This document shows, piece by piece, positions 43,691-56,058 of a DNA stretch of 64,000 bases. The stretch comes from Tillus elongatus. Lineage: Eukaryota; Arthropoda; Insecta; Coleoptera; Cleridae. The stretch spans positions 130,378,809 to 130,442,808 of the forward strand of contig OZ023269.1 in assembly GCA_964006375.1 (NCBI GenBank), in the 5' to 3' direction. The notes beneath the pieces were generated by a model, which had not been told where the DNA came from, made no database searches, and saw only the letters and a list, made by a program, of their open reading frames with translations. The translations under genes and the position numbers were made by a program. The first letter of the stretch is position 1, and every line of letters starts with the position of its first letter.

Positions 43691-44239
43691 TTCATAATAT
43701 GCTCTTTTATAGGCTAAGATAAATTTTCTTTGGATGGTTTTTTAACCATTGACTCGGTAAGCACTATACTAAGATAATAAATATATAAGATGATAGACAA
43801 AAGAATATAGATTAGCACCTCATCAATGTCAAACAATCTTAGTTTTGTTCTTTTGGAAATGTATTATTTTGTAATAAATATGGGTTGTAAAGAAGGTCTT
43901 TGGGTTGGAAAGTAATCACGGTGGTGACTGAAGTATGCAATGCAAAGAGGAATGGCAAGGAGATTTTCTAATTTGGAGCGTCAAAATTGGAAGTGTGTCT
44001 CGTTTGGAAAATATATCCACTATTTTCAGAGGAATCTTTTTTTATATCAAATCTCATATATATCTACAGCACAAGTCTTGTTAGACTTACTGTAAATTTT
44101 TTGACAATAAATATAGTATAGTATAGTATTCGAGCCAAAAAGATAACAAATATGTTTCGATGACGTATTTTGGAAATATTAAAGAAAACATTTTAAGTGG
44201 TAGTACAAATATAGAAGTAGTTTCTAAAGCTTACATAAT
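43691..44239. other. Unassigned AT-rich sequence
   Basis: No clear Penelope reverse transcriptase could be read here, although it precedes the GIY-YIG remnant. A short (AGTAT)n-like tract lies near 44115-44135. Confidence 0.4.
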
Positions 44240-44625
44240 GGCACATGATTTGTGATTCAACACGAAAGAAAAATCATGTTTCTTGACAAAACTGGAATTT
44301 ATAAATTAATTTGTATACATTCCGCATCGGTAAAACTTCTAGGAGTTTTAATAATAGATACAAAGAACACATTTCTGCACTTAAAAATAACCACCGTCAC
44401 AGATACTCATTTCCAAAACATATTATTTTGGCTTAACATAGACCCACGGTAAATAACCGCTCAGAGCAACTACATTTATGTAACGACAAGCGCAAACTTA
44501 ACTTTCTTGAAGCTTTAGAAATTAAAAAGCACATATACGGCCATAGCTGCTTTGTTTTAAAAAGCACACTGATTTGATGGAGTCCCCTTTCTTGAAATCT
44601 CCTCTCGAATTAAATATATCAAACA
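44240..44625 (+). pseudogene. Penelope-like element remnant: GIY-YIG endonuclease
   Basis: The plus strand reads KTGIYKLICI (about 44289-44318). In a shifted frame it continues YTFRIGKTSRSFNNRYKEHISALKNNH (about 44313-44396). This reproduces the GIY...YIG pair and the R....RYKEH helix typical of the C-terminal nuclease of Penelope-like retroelements. Further on, LHLCNDKRKLNFLEALEIKKH (about 44470-44535) and a terminal WSPL match the usual end of that protein. One frameshift inside the nuclease and a stop before the end show it is dead. The RT domain was not found upstream. Penelope elements are known to carry hammerhead motifs in their terminal repeats, which makes this remnant relevant to the ribozyme-like units elsewhere in the window. 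Confidence 0.7.
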
Positions 44626-45847
44626 CAATACATCTAACTATAATACAAATGCTTGGTTCTATTAACACTGCTAAAACAGTCAACCAGACATTCAGTATGT
44701 AAAATCGCTAAATGCAACTCAAAGTTTTGATTAAAAATGTACAAGTTATATATTTTATCTCGTTTATAAATATGGTCTTAGAAGCAATACATTTGGTGTA
44801 ACAGGAATGATTTTAACTGCTATATTAAAACTTTAAACATGAATAAATCATATTCTCGTAATGGATTTCAGAAGATGTTCAGTGTGGGTTTTCAGGCGGG
44901 TACAAGGCTTTTCCACCAAACTGCATTCCCGGAAATTAAGGCAATATCATCACCATGTGGTCTTACTGACATTGGACTTTCTATCTCTGGGATATATGAA
45001 ATATTACCGAACATAGGAAACAGTTTTATTGCAATTCGTCTAGCTTTATCATCCTTCCATGTTCAACGAAATCGTACAGAATAGGACAGGGTGGTTAAAA
45101 TAAACGCGTAGATATTATTTTTAATACGAATTTCTTGATTTAAATTTGCACTTGTTTGATAGGCATGTGTCAACATTTTCCTTTTTCTCTCAATAGTTTT
45201 CAGTAAGCACTCTTCTTCCCTCACCTGCTCTAGTACAGTTTTTATTATATTTTTATAGGAGTATCTTTTCTTAGTTATTTTACCTATGTCAACGTTTTCA
45301 AAGCTTTTACTCTCTTCGCATTCTGATTATATAAAGTTCAGAATAAAGAAACTTAAATTATGTGCATAGTTTTTAAATTTTGCTACAATAATTAACGACT
45401 TTTAGGAAATCGAAAAACTATTTCACTATTTGAGACCACCATCTACATATTGTGTGGGGTAAGGGACTCTAAGTTTACGTTTCGTCACCCCGTGAAAGAT
45501 CATCAACGGGAACCGTCTTAATAGACTGTGTTAACGGGCTTTCCACAATCCAAAGCCTGAGTACAAAAATTTAACTACTGTTGCAGGCTAGTTATACTGG
45601 ATCTTCCTGATAAGTAATCGTGCGGCTCCTGCGGAAGTATATTATGCAAAATGACGCAGCCTAATGTGCATTATGTACGCAAAATACCAGAATGACATAT
45701 GTTTCAATATTTTGAATATAATGCAGGCTGAACTCATAAACAGTAGTTGCTGAGACCGGCACAACGTACTCCCAGATATAATCATCATAATCACAAATGA
45801 GAGCCGCTAAACTTTTGGCAAGGTGGCAGTTCTCATGAAAAATTTCA
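44626..45847. other. Unassigned sequence
   Basis: About 1.2 kb without recognised repeats. An 82-codon frame at 44839-45084 shows no motif I can name. Confidence 0.4.
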
Positions 45848-46072
45848 ACAAAAGCGTTATAGATACAGCGAGCTCATCGGCACATTTTTATAGATGTATG
45901 CCCTCAGGTAAAATTTATAACGATAAACATACTTTCATGTGCGACTAATTGTGGCGATTGCCTGACACTTTTGATTAGCTTGAGATTTTCTTTATCTACA
46001 AGGTGATTGTTATTCCAAATATGTAAAACAATACATGATTTATCAGTTATGTCATATCTGCTGTGCTAAATG
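45848..46072 (+). repeat. Direct repeat R flanking a LINE fragment, left copy
   Basis: About 225 bp, repeated at 46526-46758 with moderate divergence. Landmarks are GCGTTATAGATACAGCGAGC, GCGACTAATTGTGGCGATTG and CATATCTGCTGTGCTAAATG. Between the two copies lies only the 453 bp LINE 3' fragment. Confidence 0.8.
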
Positions 46073-46525
46073 CGACAGATTGTTCGGGGCTGCGACATGG
46101 TAAGACACTAGTTGGAGATCCCAGTTCAAACAGAGCTTTTGAGCGGCTAAATCTTAGCAGAGGACAGCTCAGGAACATAACAGGACTCTTGACGGGACAC
46201 ATGGCTGTCAACAAACACCCTCATAACATGGGGCGGTTCAAGGGGCACCTGGCATGCGGACTCTGCAGAGAGGGGGAGGAATCAGCCCAGAACTTCTTGT
46301 ACGAGTGTAAAGCTCTGGACCGCAAAAGACAACTGATCTACGGACAGCCTAGACCGGAGACAGAGCTATATAAAAATGCACCCTACCAATTGCTATGCAG
46401 ACTAGTACGAGGCACAGTGATTTTGGAATGGGTGGAGTAGAAAAGACAAAGAGCATGTACAATAAGCCAAAGGCTGCGTTGTTATCGGGGCGGGAAAGAC
46501 GCGGACGAGCCCTAAGGGGAAAAAA
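46073..46525 (+). pseudogene. RNase H-type LINE, 3' fragment (same family as 46804-49083)
   Basis: Reads LNLSRGQLRNITGLLTGHMAV, then a Cys/His tail CGLCREGEESAQNFLYECKAL and PYQLLCRLVRGTVILEWVE before a stop at 46438-46440. The same sequence occurs inverted in the copy at 46804-49083 (QLRNITGFLTGHMAVKKH). The 3' UTR ends GCCCTAAGGGGAAAAAA; the other copy ends at the same place, which fixes the LINE 3' terminus. The open frame here is intact but represents only the protein's C-terminus. Confidence 0.8.
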
Positions 46526-46758
46526 CAAATGCGTTATAGGTACAGCAAGCTCATCGGTACATTTTTCTAGCAAGAATAGATGTATGCCTTCGGGTTAAAT
46601 TTCTGACGATAAACATACTTTCATATGCGACTAATTGTGGCGATTGCCTGACACTTTTGATTAGCTTGAGATTTTCTTTACCTACAAGGTAATTGTTATC
46701 CCAAATATGTAAAACAATACATTATTTATCAATTATGCCATATCTGCTGTTCTAAATG
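46526..46758 (+). repeat. Direct repeat R flanking a LINE fragment, right copy
   Basis: Second copy of 45848-46072. It contains a small extra segment (CTAGCAAGAATAG) relative to the left copy. Confidence 0.8.
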
Positions 46759-46791
46759 TTCTTTGATCTTAGATCCTTTAGTTTGCCCAAC

Positions 46792-46803
46792 ATACTTAAG
46801 TTT
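46792..46803. repeat. Target-site duplication, left copy
   Basis: ATACTTAAGTTT, identical to 49084-49095, brackets the LINE at 46804-49083. Confidence 0.8.
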
Positions 46804-49083
46804 TTCCCCTCCCTCAGGGCTCGTCCGCGTCTTGGCCGCCCAATAGCACCGCAGCCTTTGGCTTATTGTGCATGCCCGTTATCTTTTCTTCTCCACCCAT
46901 TACAAAATCACTGTGCCTTGAACTAGTCTGCACAGCAATTGGTAGGGTGAAGTTTTATATTGCTCTGTCTTCGGTTTAGGCTGACCGTAGATCAGTTGTC
47001 TTTTACGGCCCAGGGCTTCACACTCGTACAAGATGTGCTGGGCTCAATCCTACCCTCGCCGCAGAGTCTGCAAGCCAGGTCCCCCTCGAACCGCCCCATT
47101 TTATGCAGGTGTTTTTTGACGGCCATGTGTCCCGTCAAGAAACCTGTTATGTTTCTGAGCTGGACTCTGCTAAGATTTAGCAGCTCCACAGCTCTCTTTG
47201 AACTGGATTCCTCAATTACTGACTTCCCATGTCAGAGCCCTGGACAGTCTGCCCAGTACACCCTGTGTTCGTTTCTGAGCAAGGACTTAATGTCTCCCCG
47301 ACAGCGCTCTTTGTCACGTCCAGATAAATGGTTCTGCTTACCCTCTCTTCGCGAGACTGTCAGCTTCTTCAATGTCTTTGACCCCCGAGTGACCCGGCAT
47401 CCAGACGAGGGTGACCTCACTCTGCCCAGCCAGGTCGCTCGTCTCGTTTCTGCATTCACTTACAAGCCCGGAATTTACCCGTGGGTTTGTTAGGGCCTTA
47501 AGGGCTGTCTGTGGCTATGAGGGTCCGCTTGTTCGTGTAGCTCCTCCCCTTGCTCTCTCGCACACAGTGCAAGATGGCGTACATTTCGGCCTGAGAGACC
47601 ATTGCATGGGCTCAGAGGGAAATAATATGACTTACGCTCGGTCCTTCCGAATAAACACCTGCCCCCGTCCTACGCTCCCCATCGGATCCGTCCGTAAATC
47701 AGACGACCGCGTTCCGTGGTAAGCCCGGCGTCTCCTCCAGCCATGCCTCGCGGTCGGGGATTTCCACTGTAAAATTGTTTTTCCTGCAGATTCGCGGGCT
47801 CGCTAAGTCTAACCTTTTCAAGCATTTCAAGCATGGGCCCCTTCACGATCTCCTTAATTTTGCAGTGGCCCCTGCAGCCTGGGTTGATCTTCAGTCTACC
47901 ATTGCAGGCTAGTCTGTATAGTCCTAGCCTGGCCTCCCCCATGATAACTAAGTGTAGGGGGGCAGATCCAGTAACACCTCAATGGCGGCTGTTTGGGTTG
48001 AAGTCATGGCCCCTGTGATGCCCAGGCAAGCCATCCTTTGGATCCTGTCTAGTTTTTGTTTGTCACTGGACTGTGTCACTTTAGGCCACCAGACCAGTGC
48101 CGTGTATGTTAGCGATGGTCTGACCACCCTTGTGTACAGCCAGTGAGCCATACTAGGTCTTAGTCCACTTTTTTCCATATAGCCGCCTAGTGACGGCTAG
48201 GGTCATAACTGCCTTACGCAGTATTTTTTTCAACGTGACCATTCCAGGTTAGCTTAGAGTTCAATACGACCCTCCCTGGCCATTGGAATGCTCCCACCGT
48301 ATAGAGTGAGAGTTCTGTCGCTCTCACACTTCCTCATCCTCGTAAACGGTATGACGGTTGGTTTCTCGGCGCTCACCCCGAGCCCCTGGCCAACTGTCCA
48401 CCTTTCCACTACTTTCAGTGCTGTCTGTATACGCTCCCACACTGGCTGTGTAACCTTTCCTCGGACTATGATGAAAATGTTGTCTGCATAGCCCTGTACC
48501 TCTTACCCCCCTCCCGAGAGCCTCTCTAGCAGGCAGTCCAGGACTAGGCACCAGAGCAGTGGAGACAGAACGCTCCCCTGCGGACACCTCGCCGCGACAC
48601 CCGCCAGCAGAGTCCCTCCCGCGAGTCAGGTGAACACCGCCCTGTCCCTGAGCATGGAACCGATCTACCTGCAGCAGGTCTCCTGTATTCCACGCTCCCT
48701 AACAGCTGCCAGTACCGATCCGAATGAGGTGTTGCTGAAGGCCCCCTCTATGTCTAGGAAGGCTACCAGCACCACCTCCCTGTTCTCCAGGGTATTCCCA
48801 GTTTCATCACCAGTTGGTGCAGTGCTGTTTCTATTGAGACTCTTGATCTGTATGCATATTGTCCGCAGCGTAAGGGATATGATTCCAGTACACCGCCCCT
48901 AATGTGCCGGTCGAGCAGTGTTTTCATTGTTTTTAGCAAGAAGGACATGAGACTTTGCCTGGTCTGTTGGACGCCCAGGTTTAGGAATGAATACAACCCT
49001 GGCCAGTCTCCATGCCCTCGTAATCTACCCCAGAGCCAGGCTGGCACTCATAATGAGGGTAAGTGCCAGGGCCAGTATGTCAT
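46804..49083 (-). pseudogene. RNase H-bearing LINE, 5'-truncated, 12 bp target duplication, catalytic YADD mutated
   Basis: Minus-strand motifs in order: an RT finger/palm region near 48780-49000 (SFLLKTMKTLLDRHI, YAYRSRVSIETALHQLV), CPQGSVLSPLLWCLVLDCLLERL near 48530-48590, YADN at 48479-48490 where YADD is required, WTVGQGLGVSAEK near 48380, VRPSLTYTALVWWPKVTQ near 48080-48130, and LGITGAM near 48010. An RNase H domain follows with TDGSD near 47680, SQAEMYAILHCV near 47590 and TDSLKGL near 47500. Then come a Cys/His tail (CRLCGEGRIEPS near 47060) and a 3' UTR matching the fragment at 46073-46525. GAC GAC to GAC AAC removes the second catalytic aspartate; there are also frameshifts. The unit is GC-rich compared with its surroundings. 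Clade: I/R1/LOA group, not resolved further. Confidence 0.87.
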
Positions 49084-49095
49084 ATACTTAAGTTT
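49084..49095. repeat. Target-site duplication, right copy
   Basis: ATACTTAAGTTT, identical to 46792-46803. Confidence 0.8.
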
Positions 49096-50024
49096 ACAAT
49101 TATTTACAACTTATTTCATAATTCCCGATATTTCTGTGGTTTCATCTTTGCCCTTTGGGTTACCCAGCAAATTTGTTTCAATGTATTTTTTGTAGAAAAT
49201 TTTAGCTATCAATTAGCTTTCTTAAAAATGCTGTCGAACCCTCTCGTTATTTGTGGTTCAAATGGTAAGCATACAACGGTTTTGTGTGTTTTCTCTTTTC
49301 TAAAACTACGAAATCGAAATTTACGACGTGCATATGAAAATTCGCTAAGAAATAGTAGATATGCCATATAAACGTTTTTGCGATTTAACCTAGCTCCAAT
49401 TTTAAAATATCCTTTTTCATTACCCTTTTTCGTAAATATAAAAATTGTAAAATTTTGTGAACGTATAATATTTTTATTGAAAGGCTTTACAATTTTTGCA
49501 AGTGTGTACTTGTGTCTCATAAATTACAAAATTAAACCACCCTTAACAATTTCAGCTGCAAGACCTTAAAATGCCATAGGCAAACGTATTTTCTAGTGCT
49601 AACGCACCGAAGAATGAAACGAGCGAAAAAAGTTGCTTGTTAGCTGTCAGGAGAGGATATGTACAACATATTTTCCTCTCTAAATAAACATTCCGAGATA
49701 AAAAGACTGATAGAATAAAAATAGAACACAAGAATATGGCAAGTGGTGTAATAAATATACACAGACAGATAAAGCAAACAGAATTTTTCTTCTTTATTTT
49801 CTTATTAAAATATAAAAGCATATATTTTATATGTATATAAAGTATCTCTTTTCATCCAACTATCTAGCATAATAATTGGATCTAAAGAAGCAAACTTTAA
49901 GCATAGTACGTAAGTTTATAATGTAGTAAAAAATAGATTTTCGGTTTAATTAACTTATTTTGTTGACAATAAAGCACATTTTAAAAATTTTGTTCGCATA
50001 AACATGTCTAAGAGTAATGATTTA
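49096..50024. other. Unassigned AT-rich sequence
   Basis: Free of the families seen elsewhere. Overlapping frames at 49209-49520 and 49552-49821 (minus) are composition-driven and show no domain. Confidence 0.45.
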
Positions 50025-50868
<844 letters not shown>

Positions 50869-51019
50869 TTTTATTTAGGAGTCGTCACACGAAAGTCATG
50901 TTTGTAACGAATTTTGATCAACATTAATCATAATAAGGGTACAGAGAAAAACCAGCTAAATAAATTTTTGTCGAAACTGCGGTAGTTGCGCCACCCTACG
51001 GTAAATTGCCTACTCTTTT

Positions 51020-51148
51020 TAGTGATATTTCTATAAAAAATTCACTAATGAGAAGCTCCCGACTTTTGAATTTTGAAAAAATTTCTTCAAATGAGCGCGA
51101 ACTAGGTCCCCTAGAACCCATATCCAGGGTATATTTCATTTTTTATAT

Positions 51149-51220
<72 letters not shown>

Positions 51221-52724
51221 GTGTGTGTATGTGTCACACCTATAACTCAAAAAATACTGGGCCGATTTTGATCAAATTTGGTACCTACCTTCCTTTTGCA
51301 AGCGGCTTGTGTGTCATTCCAAAAAAATTATATCTCCGAAAATAACAAAGTAAGAGCAACCAAATTTGTTACGCTGATTTCTGCCATAAAAGGTATCCTA
51401 TGTAGTCAGGTCTCTATTTTAAAAGAAAACAGAGGTAAATTAATTTTTAATTGATTAAACCGGATGAAAGTAAGTTAAAATGTCAAAATTGATAATTATC
51501 GTAGGAGTACAAACGCGAATAAAACATACGACACTAAATGACTAACAAACTCCTAGATCTGTCTCTAAATCGTTATTTTCCTCCATGTTGTTAAAATATG
51601 AGCAAAAAATCTATTGTGAACAAAAATTGTTGGTATAAATAGAAAAGACGTTAGGCAATTAACATTCTACCGGATATACCTCCTAGTCTGTCATGTCGAC
51701 CGTGGCCGAGTCGGCTAAGCCCTCTAGATCAGATAATCGAGTCATATAGGACGAGTTCTAATCCTAGTTAGTGACTTCACTTTTTATAAATTTTGTTTTA
51801 GGCTCATTTCACTTTACCGTTATCTGATGAGATTGTTGTTATTTCGATGAATTTTTTAGCGAAATTTTGTATAAAGAAATAATTTAGTAAAGAGGAGATG
51901 AAAACTTCTAAGACTTAATTCAATTTGATACACATATCTGGTTGTTTGTTCTTGCCCTAACCTATTGAAACCGTTCCATATTTGACACAGTCCTAGACTT
52001 ATCCCTTGGCTTCACAAGTGCTTGTTTTAATGAATGTTCTTTAAAAAAATTCACTAATGAGGAGACTTACTTAGACTTAATAGACCCTTTCTCTGATGGT
52101 TTTGAAGTGGTTTTAGTTGTTTATGGTTTAACGGTCTATAATTTTTAGCTAATTTTCGTAGAAAAAAATCGTTATTGAGGAGGCCGCAACTTTTGAATTC
52201 TAAAAAGGTTTCTTCAAATGAACACACACTAGGCCTCCTGTTTGCATATATACAGAGTGACGCATTTCTACAGTAAAGCTCAATAGAATTGCTTTTATGC
52301 AAGAAACGAGAAAAAATTGTATACGTTACTTATAGGGGGTCTTGAGCTGCATCTTATAAAATTATTTTGACAATCACAGAGTGGCCCTTAAGTCGTTGGT
52401 TTTACCTACTTTTTTTTAATTCTTTTTTATATTATTGCATTTTTCATCCAAATATGATGCATGCCTTTAAAAAAATCGAGGCGCAGTAAATGCGTTTTGG
52501 TAACACATTTTCATTAAATGCTTCAAAATGTAATAACTCAATTTGCAATTAATCTAAGGTTCGTCGGCTAGAAAACGAGTTTTCTCGGAAACATTTAAAG
52601 TTTATTTTCAGGAAATTTGTGTACATTTTTAAACAATAAATTATTTTGATAAAATATGATACATTGTTTCTACTATATAGGTTATACCGGTCACCAAATT
52701 GATGCCTGCTTGCATTAAATTTTG

Positions 52725-52795
<71 letters not shown>

Positions 52796-52851
52796 CTATT
52801 AAAAACATTTTTATGAAAATTCACTTGCATGACGCACGTTCTGCGTCCAGA
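51020..52851 (+). mobile_element. HL element, beta variant, full order with tRNA-like segment
   Basis: A block 51020-51150; (TA)n 51152-51216 with (TG)n tail; B arm beta 51230-52020 with the tRNA-like segment; an internal A hairpin near 52030-52060; a gamma-type end and A-like arm 52060-52245; C block 52250-52475; D block 52476-52851. The D block has a second (TA)n at 52724-52791, grown where other copies read CATATTTGC. It ends ACGCACGTTCTGCGTCCAGA. Confidence 0.75.
51695..51775 (+). other. tRNA-like segment (Leu/Ser type), second copy
   Basis: CGTGGCCGAGTCGGCTAAG and GACGAGTTCTAATCCTAG parallel the segment at 24121-24200, with changes in the A box. Confidence 0.6.
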
Positions 52852-53204
52852 CTTTTTAATGAGTAAATTAGTCAAGGGAAAAATTAAACATGTCACAATA
52901 TATACCATATCTTAGTAATCCTATACACGGAAAAACCAGGTCAATTCATCGCGGTAATTGGGAGTTGAATGTTGTGGGAAACGTTTCAATTGCTCTGTAG
53001 AAATTTCAAGTGACTCCAGATAAAAAATTCCAGGTAATTTTAACAACCTAGCATCGGTCGACGAACAAAATTTGTTCTTATGTGGCCTAATGAGTCTCGT
53101 TCCAGTGCAAGGAAAGCATCACAGGCAAGATGAGGATTAAGTATTGTTCAGACATTGTACTGTTACGTACAAGGTAAGATATTTAAATGATGACGGAATG
53201 ATTT
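52852..53204. other. Unassigned sequence
   Basis: Nothing recognised between the D-block end and the ribozyme-like tandem unit. Confidence 0.4.
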
Positions 53205-53640
53205 ACAAAATTTGTTAGTTGGTTATACACAGGTTCTATTTTATAACATGTGTTATTTGGAGATGCCGTTACAACATACTATCCTGGTTCCGCTCCGAGC
53301 TAGCGACCCTGTCGTATATGTCACAATGTTCTAGGAGGCTCGCTACCATAGCCGTATTACTTCATAGGTGTGTTCCCGCTGTAAATCGTATACCGTACTG
53401 ATTATCTCTAATTACAGCGAAACCGGTCTGCGGTTCTAAGTATGGCGTGAACACATCTAGCCTTACATACATTGTCCCTATATTAGGAAAGAAATGGGTT
53501 AGGGCTGACAATTTACAAAATTGTTAGTTGGTTGTACACAGTCTCACTTTTATAAGATTTTGTGTTATTTGGAGCTGTCGTGACAACATACTACCTGATT
53601 CCGCACCAAGATGGCGACCCTGTCGTACATCTTAAATTAG
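53205..53640 (+). mobile_element. ~310 bp hammerhead-like unit, 1.4 tandem copies
   Basis: TTTGTTAGTTGGTTATACAC near 53210 recurs as TTGTTAGTTGGTTGTACAC near 53520, about 309 bp later. The unit's order (GTGTTATTTGGAG, CCGCTCCGAGCTAGCGACCCTG, TAGGAGGCT, ribozyme-like core, TTACATACATTGTCCCTATA) matches the inverted one at 16206-16620. The core here is CTGATTA (53398-53404), an imperfect stem, then GAAA (53419-53422), so it is predicted inactive. Confidence 0.65.
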
Positions 53641-53977
53641 ACATTATTGCTGCGAAACATAAAAGGGGGTCACATCGCTTCTTTGAGAGAACGTGGTAGT
53701 CATTATAGTGCTAATGATATTTTTCAGAAGAACTAAATTTAAATGTTTTCGATATTTAAATACATACATCACGACTGATCCTTATCTTATGAAAGTTACA
53801 GCACAATTTTCACAAAAGATTTTTCACAAAGAGATACATGCAGCATCTGTGGCACTTTCTTAGCCAAGCCCAAACGTGTGTAAAAATATATTGACGCAGC
53901 TACTGAAAAACAAAAAGGTCTGGATGAAGTAAGTGCGTTGTTGTAGTGAATTTTCATAGAAATAACCTAAGTAGGTA
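53641..53977. other. Unassigned sequence with an HL D-block end
   Basis: The only recognised feature is 53918-53965, a D-block left end (GTCTGGATGAAGTAAGTGCG...GTGAATTTTCATAG) without the rest of the block. Confidence 0.45.
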
Positions 53978-54192
53978 ATGGGACGGTTGGGCCAGACAGA
54001 TTCGCACATTTGAACTACACATTTGAATTGTGGTTAAGTATGAGGTCTGAGTCTTTAAACAGCCAAGGCGCGACCGGACAGATGGGCCAGATAGGACAGA
54101 TAGGACAGACAACTGTCTGTGGATAAGTATGCGGTCTGCGTCTGTAAACAGCCAAGGCAAACAGGACAGATGAGCCAGACAGGACAGAAAGC
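53978..54192. repeat. Minisatellite: ~89 bp tandem pair with internal GGACAGAT repeats
   Basis: TAAGTATGAGGTCTGAGTC at about 54036 recurs as TAAGTATGCGGTCTGCGTC at about 54125. Within each unit, short CAGATRGGCCAGAYAGGACAG-like words repeat. The minus-strand frames through it (CPIWPICP-like) are repeat artefacts. Confidence 0.7.
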
Positions 54193-54224
54193 TGATAATT
54201 AAGCTGAAAAATAAAAATTTTCAT

Positions 54225-54264
54225 CCTCTGTAGACGCTAACTTTGTTAGTGAAACGATCGTCTG
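54225..54264 (+). mobile_element. Decayed hammerhead-like hairpin abutting a LINE 3' end
   Basis: GACGCTAACTTTGTTAGTGAAACGATCGTC matches in pieces the hairpin at 16014-16050, with CTGTAGA in place of CTGATGA. The LINE at 54265 starts at its last bases, and the other LINE end (56059) runs into fold-back-type arm sequence. The LINE may therefore have inserted into a fold-back element. Confidence 0.5.
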
Positions 54265-56058
54265 ATAATAATAATTTATTCATTTATAAAAATACATAAA
54301 AACACAAAGTAATAAAAGTTTTCTTACATAAAAAAAACTGAATAAATGCTATAAAGCCCACAAAAGTGGAAGACTTGTGCGTGGGTAATACAGACCAATA
54401 ATATACCTAACAAATTCTAACAATAAAAGATTTGTCTACATCTACAATATACAATCCTACACAAAAATAAGATTTAGTAATTTTACTTACACTTAAAGAA
54501 ACAAAATAACTCCGTCAGTAGACTTAGGCATCAAAAAATACGATTATTTGTTCAATCGTCACCCTGTTACCCTTCATTTCATCTCAGAATAAGCTGCTTG
54601 AGCTCGTACTGAAATTACTTTCCAACCCAAGAGAAAAACATGCAGTATTCACCCAAAATAAAAAAGTTTGTTGCTTTTCTGAGGAAACTGTAAGCCTGAT
54701 ACCAGCGCTGATGCAAAATCAAAAATCACATTTTAAAAGCCTACTTCACAAGCTTTGGCAAAATTGGAATCAACAGATGTCAAAACGATAATAACAACAA
54801 CAAAAGGCATCTCACCATGCCCAGGGTCCAGTATCACTCAACATTACACTACTCCAACAGAAACCCAGGATCAACATTCCAGTCGAAGGCAAAGTGGGAA
54901 AAATAATCCTATCGTATATAATAAGTGTTCTTTATATCAATCAGCTTATGCACCTTATACCTACCAGATGATATAATCCATTTTCTAACTTTTGCCTTAA
55001 ATGATTTAATTGAGTAGACTCCCCTAATTTCTAATGGCAAAATATTAAACACACAAGGTCCAAGATATAAGAGGCTCCTTTGAAAAACTGTTTTATTCGC
55101 CCAAGACACGTGATACTAGTCTGATCCCTATCTAGTATCGTCTATACTTCCTATTACCCTTGGTTGTAATTTTGTCTGATTTGTTAGCATTATTAGGCGA
55201 TAAAGTTGCCTTTCATCCAATACCTGGGCTTCCTTAAACAATTCGTCCCCTGGGTAGGTAAGTCCCGGATTCAATATCACCCTCAGGATCCACCGTTGCA
55301 TCACCTCCAGCCTGGACAGGTGGCAGCTAAATTCTCCTGACCATGCAATAATCTCATACCTGATTGGTGACTCCACAAGAGAATAATACAAGATCTTTGG
55401 ATGAGCCACATCCAGAATACTTCTGTACAATCTAAATCTTGACAGTAGTCCCCGGATTTTCCGTATAGCAATATCAACATGAGCATCCCATTTTCAGATA
55501 ACTATCAAGGGTGATTCCCAAATACTTTATTGTATCTTTGGTCAGTATTGTAAACTCCTCGTTCCCGAGTTTAGTGATTAATAGGGGCAAGCTGGGTAAC
55601 ATAGCCTTGTTTATGGCGAGCGGTATATAACTTGTTCTCTCCAAATTTATTGTGAGGAAATAAAAATCGAATCACTCCTTTATTAAGCCGATGTCATTCT
55701 GAACCAAGTCAATTAGACTAGCCCATGTTTTAGAGCTATAAAAGATGGCTGTATCATCGGCAAAGCTTATAATTCTTCCTCGAGAGGGCAGAGACCAAAC
55801 GCCGTTCATGTAGATTATGATTAATGAGGGCAAACTGGGTAACATAGCCTTGTTTATGGCGAGCGGTATATAATTTGGTCTCTCCAAATTTATCGTGAGG
55901 AAATGAAAATCGCACCACTCCTTTATTTAGGCGATGTCATTCTGAACCAAGTCAGTTAGATTATCCCATATTTTAGAGCTATAAAAGATGGCTCTATCAT
56001 CGGCAAAGCTTATAATTCTTCCTCGAGAGGGCAGGGACCAAACGCCGTTCATGTAGAT
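54265..56058 (-). pseudogene. LINE reverse transcriptase and 3' end with a 243 bp internal tandem duplication
   Basis: Minus-strand readings: SLPSRGRIISFADDTAIFYSS with the catalytic FADD at 55753-55764, repeated at 55996-56007; then the RT C-terminal part (PKILYYSLVESPIRYEIIAWSG, VMQRWILRVILNPGL, 55250-55400). The far C-terminus is FQRSLLYLGPCVFNILPLEIRG and SFKAKVRKWI (54960-55090). The 3' UTR ends AATAAATTATTATTAT at 54265. The segment 55573-55815 is repeated at 55816-56058 with a few percent divergence, so the palm region is doubled. Frames are broken throughout. Probably Jockey/CR1-like; clade uncertain. Confidence 0.78.

Noticed and set aside
46960..47722. 177- and 103-codon plus-strand frames within the LINE at 46804-49083
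   Set aside because: Antisense to the RNase H domain; proline/serine/leucine-rich composition is the mirror of the LINE coding strand.
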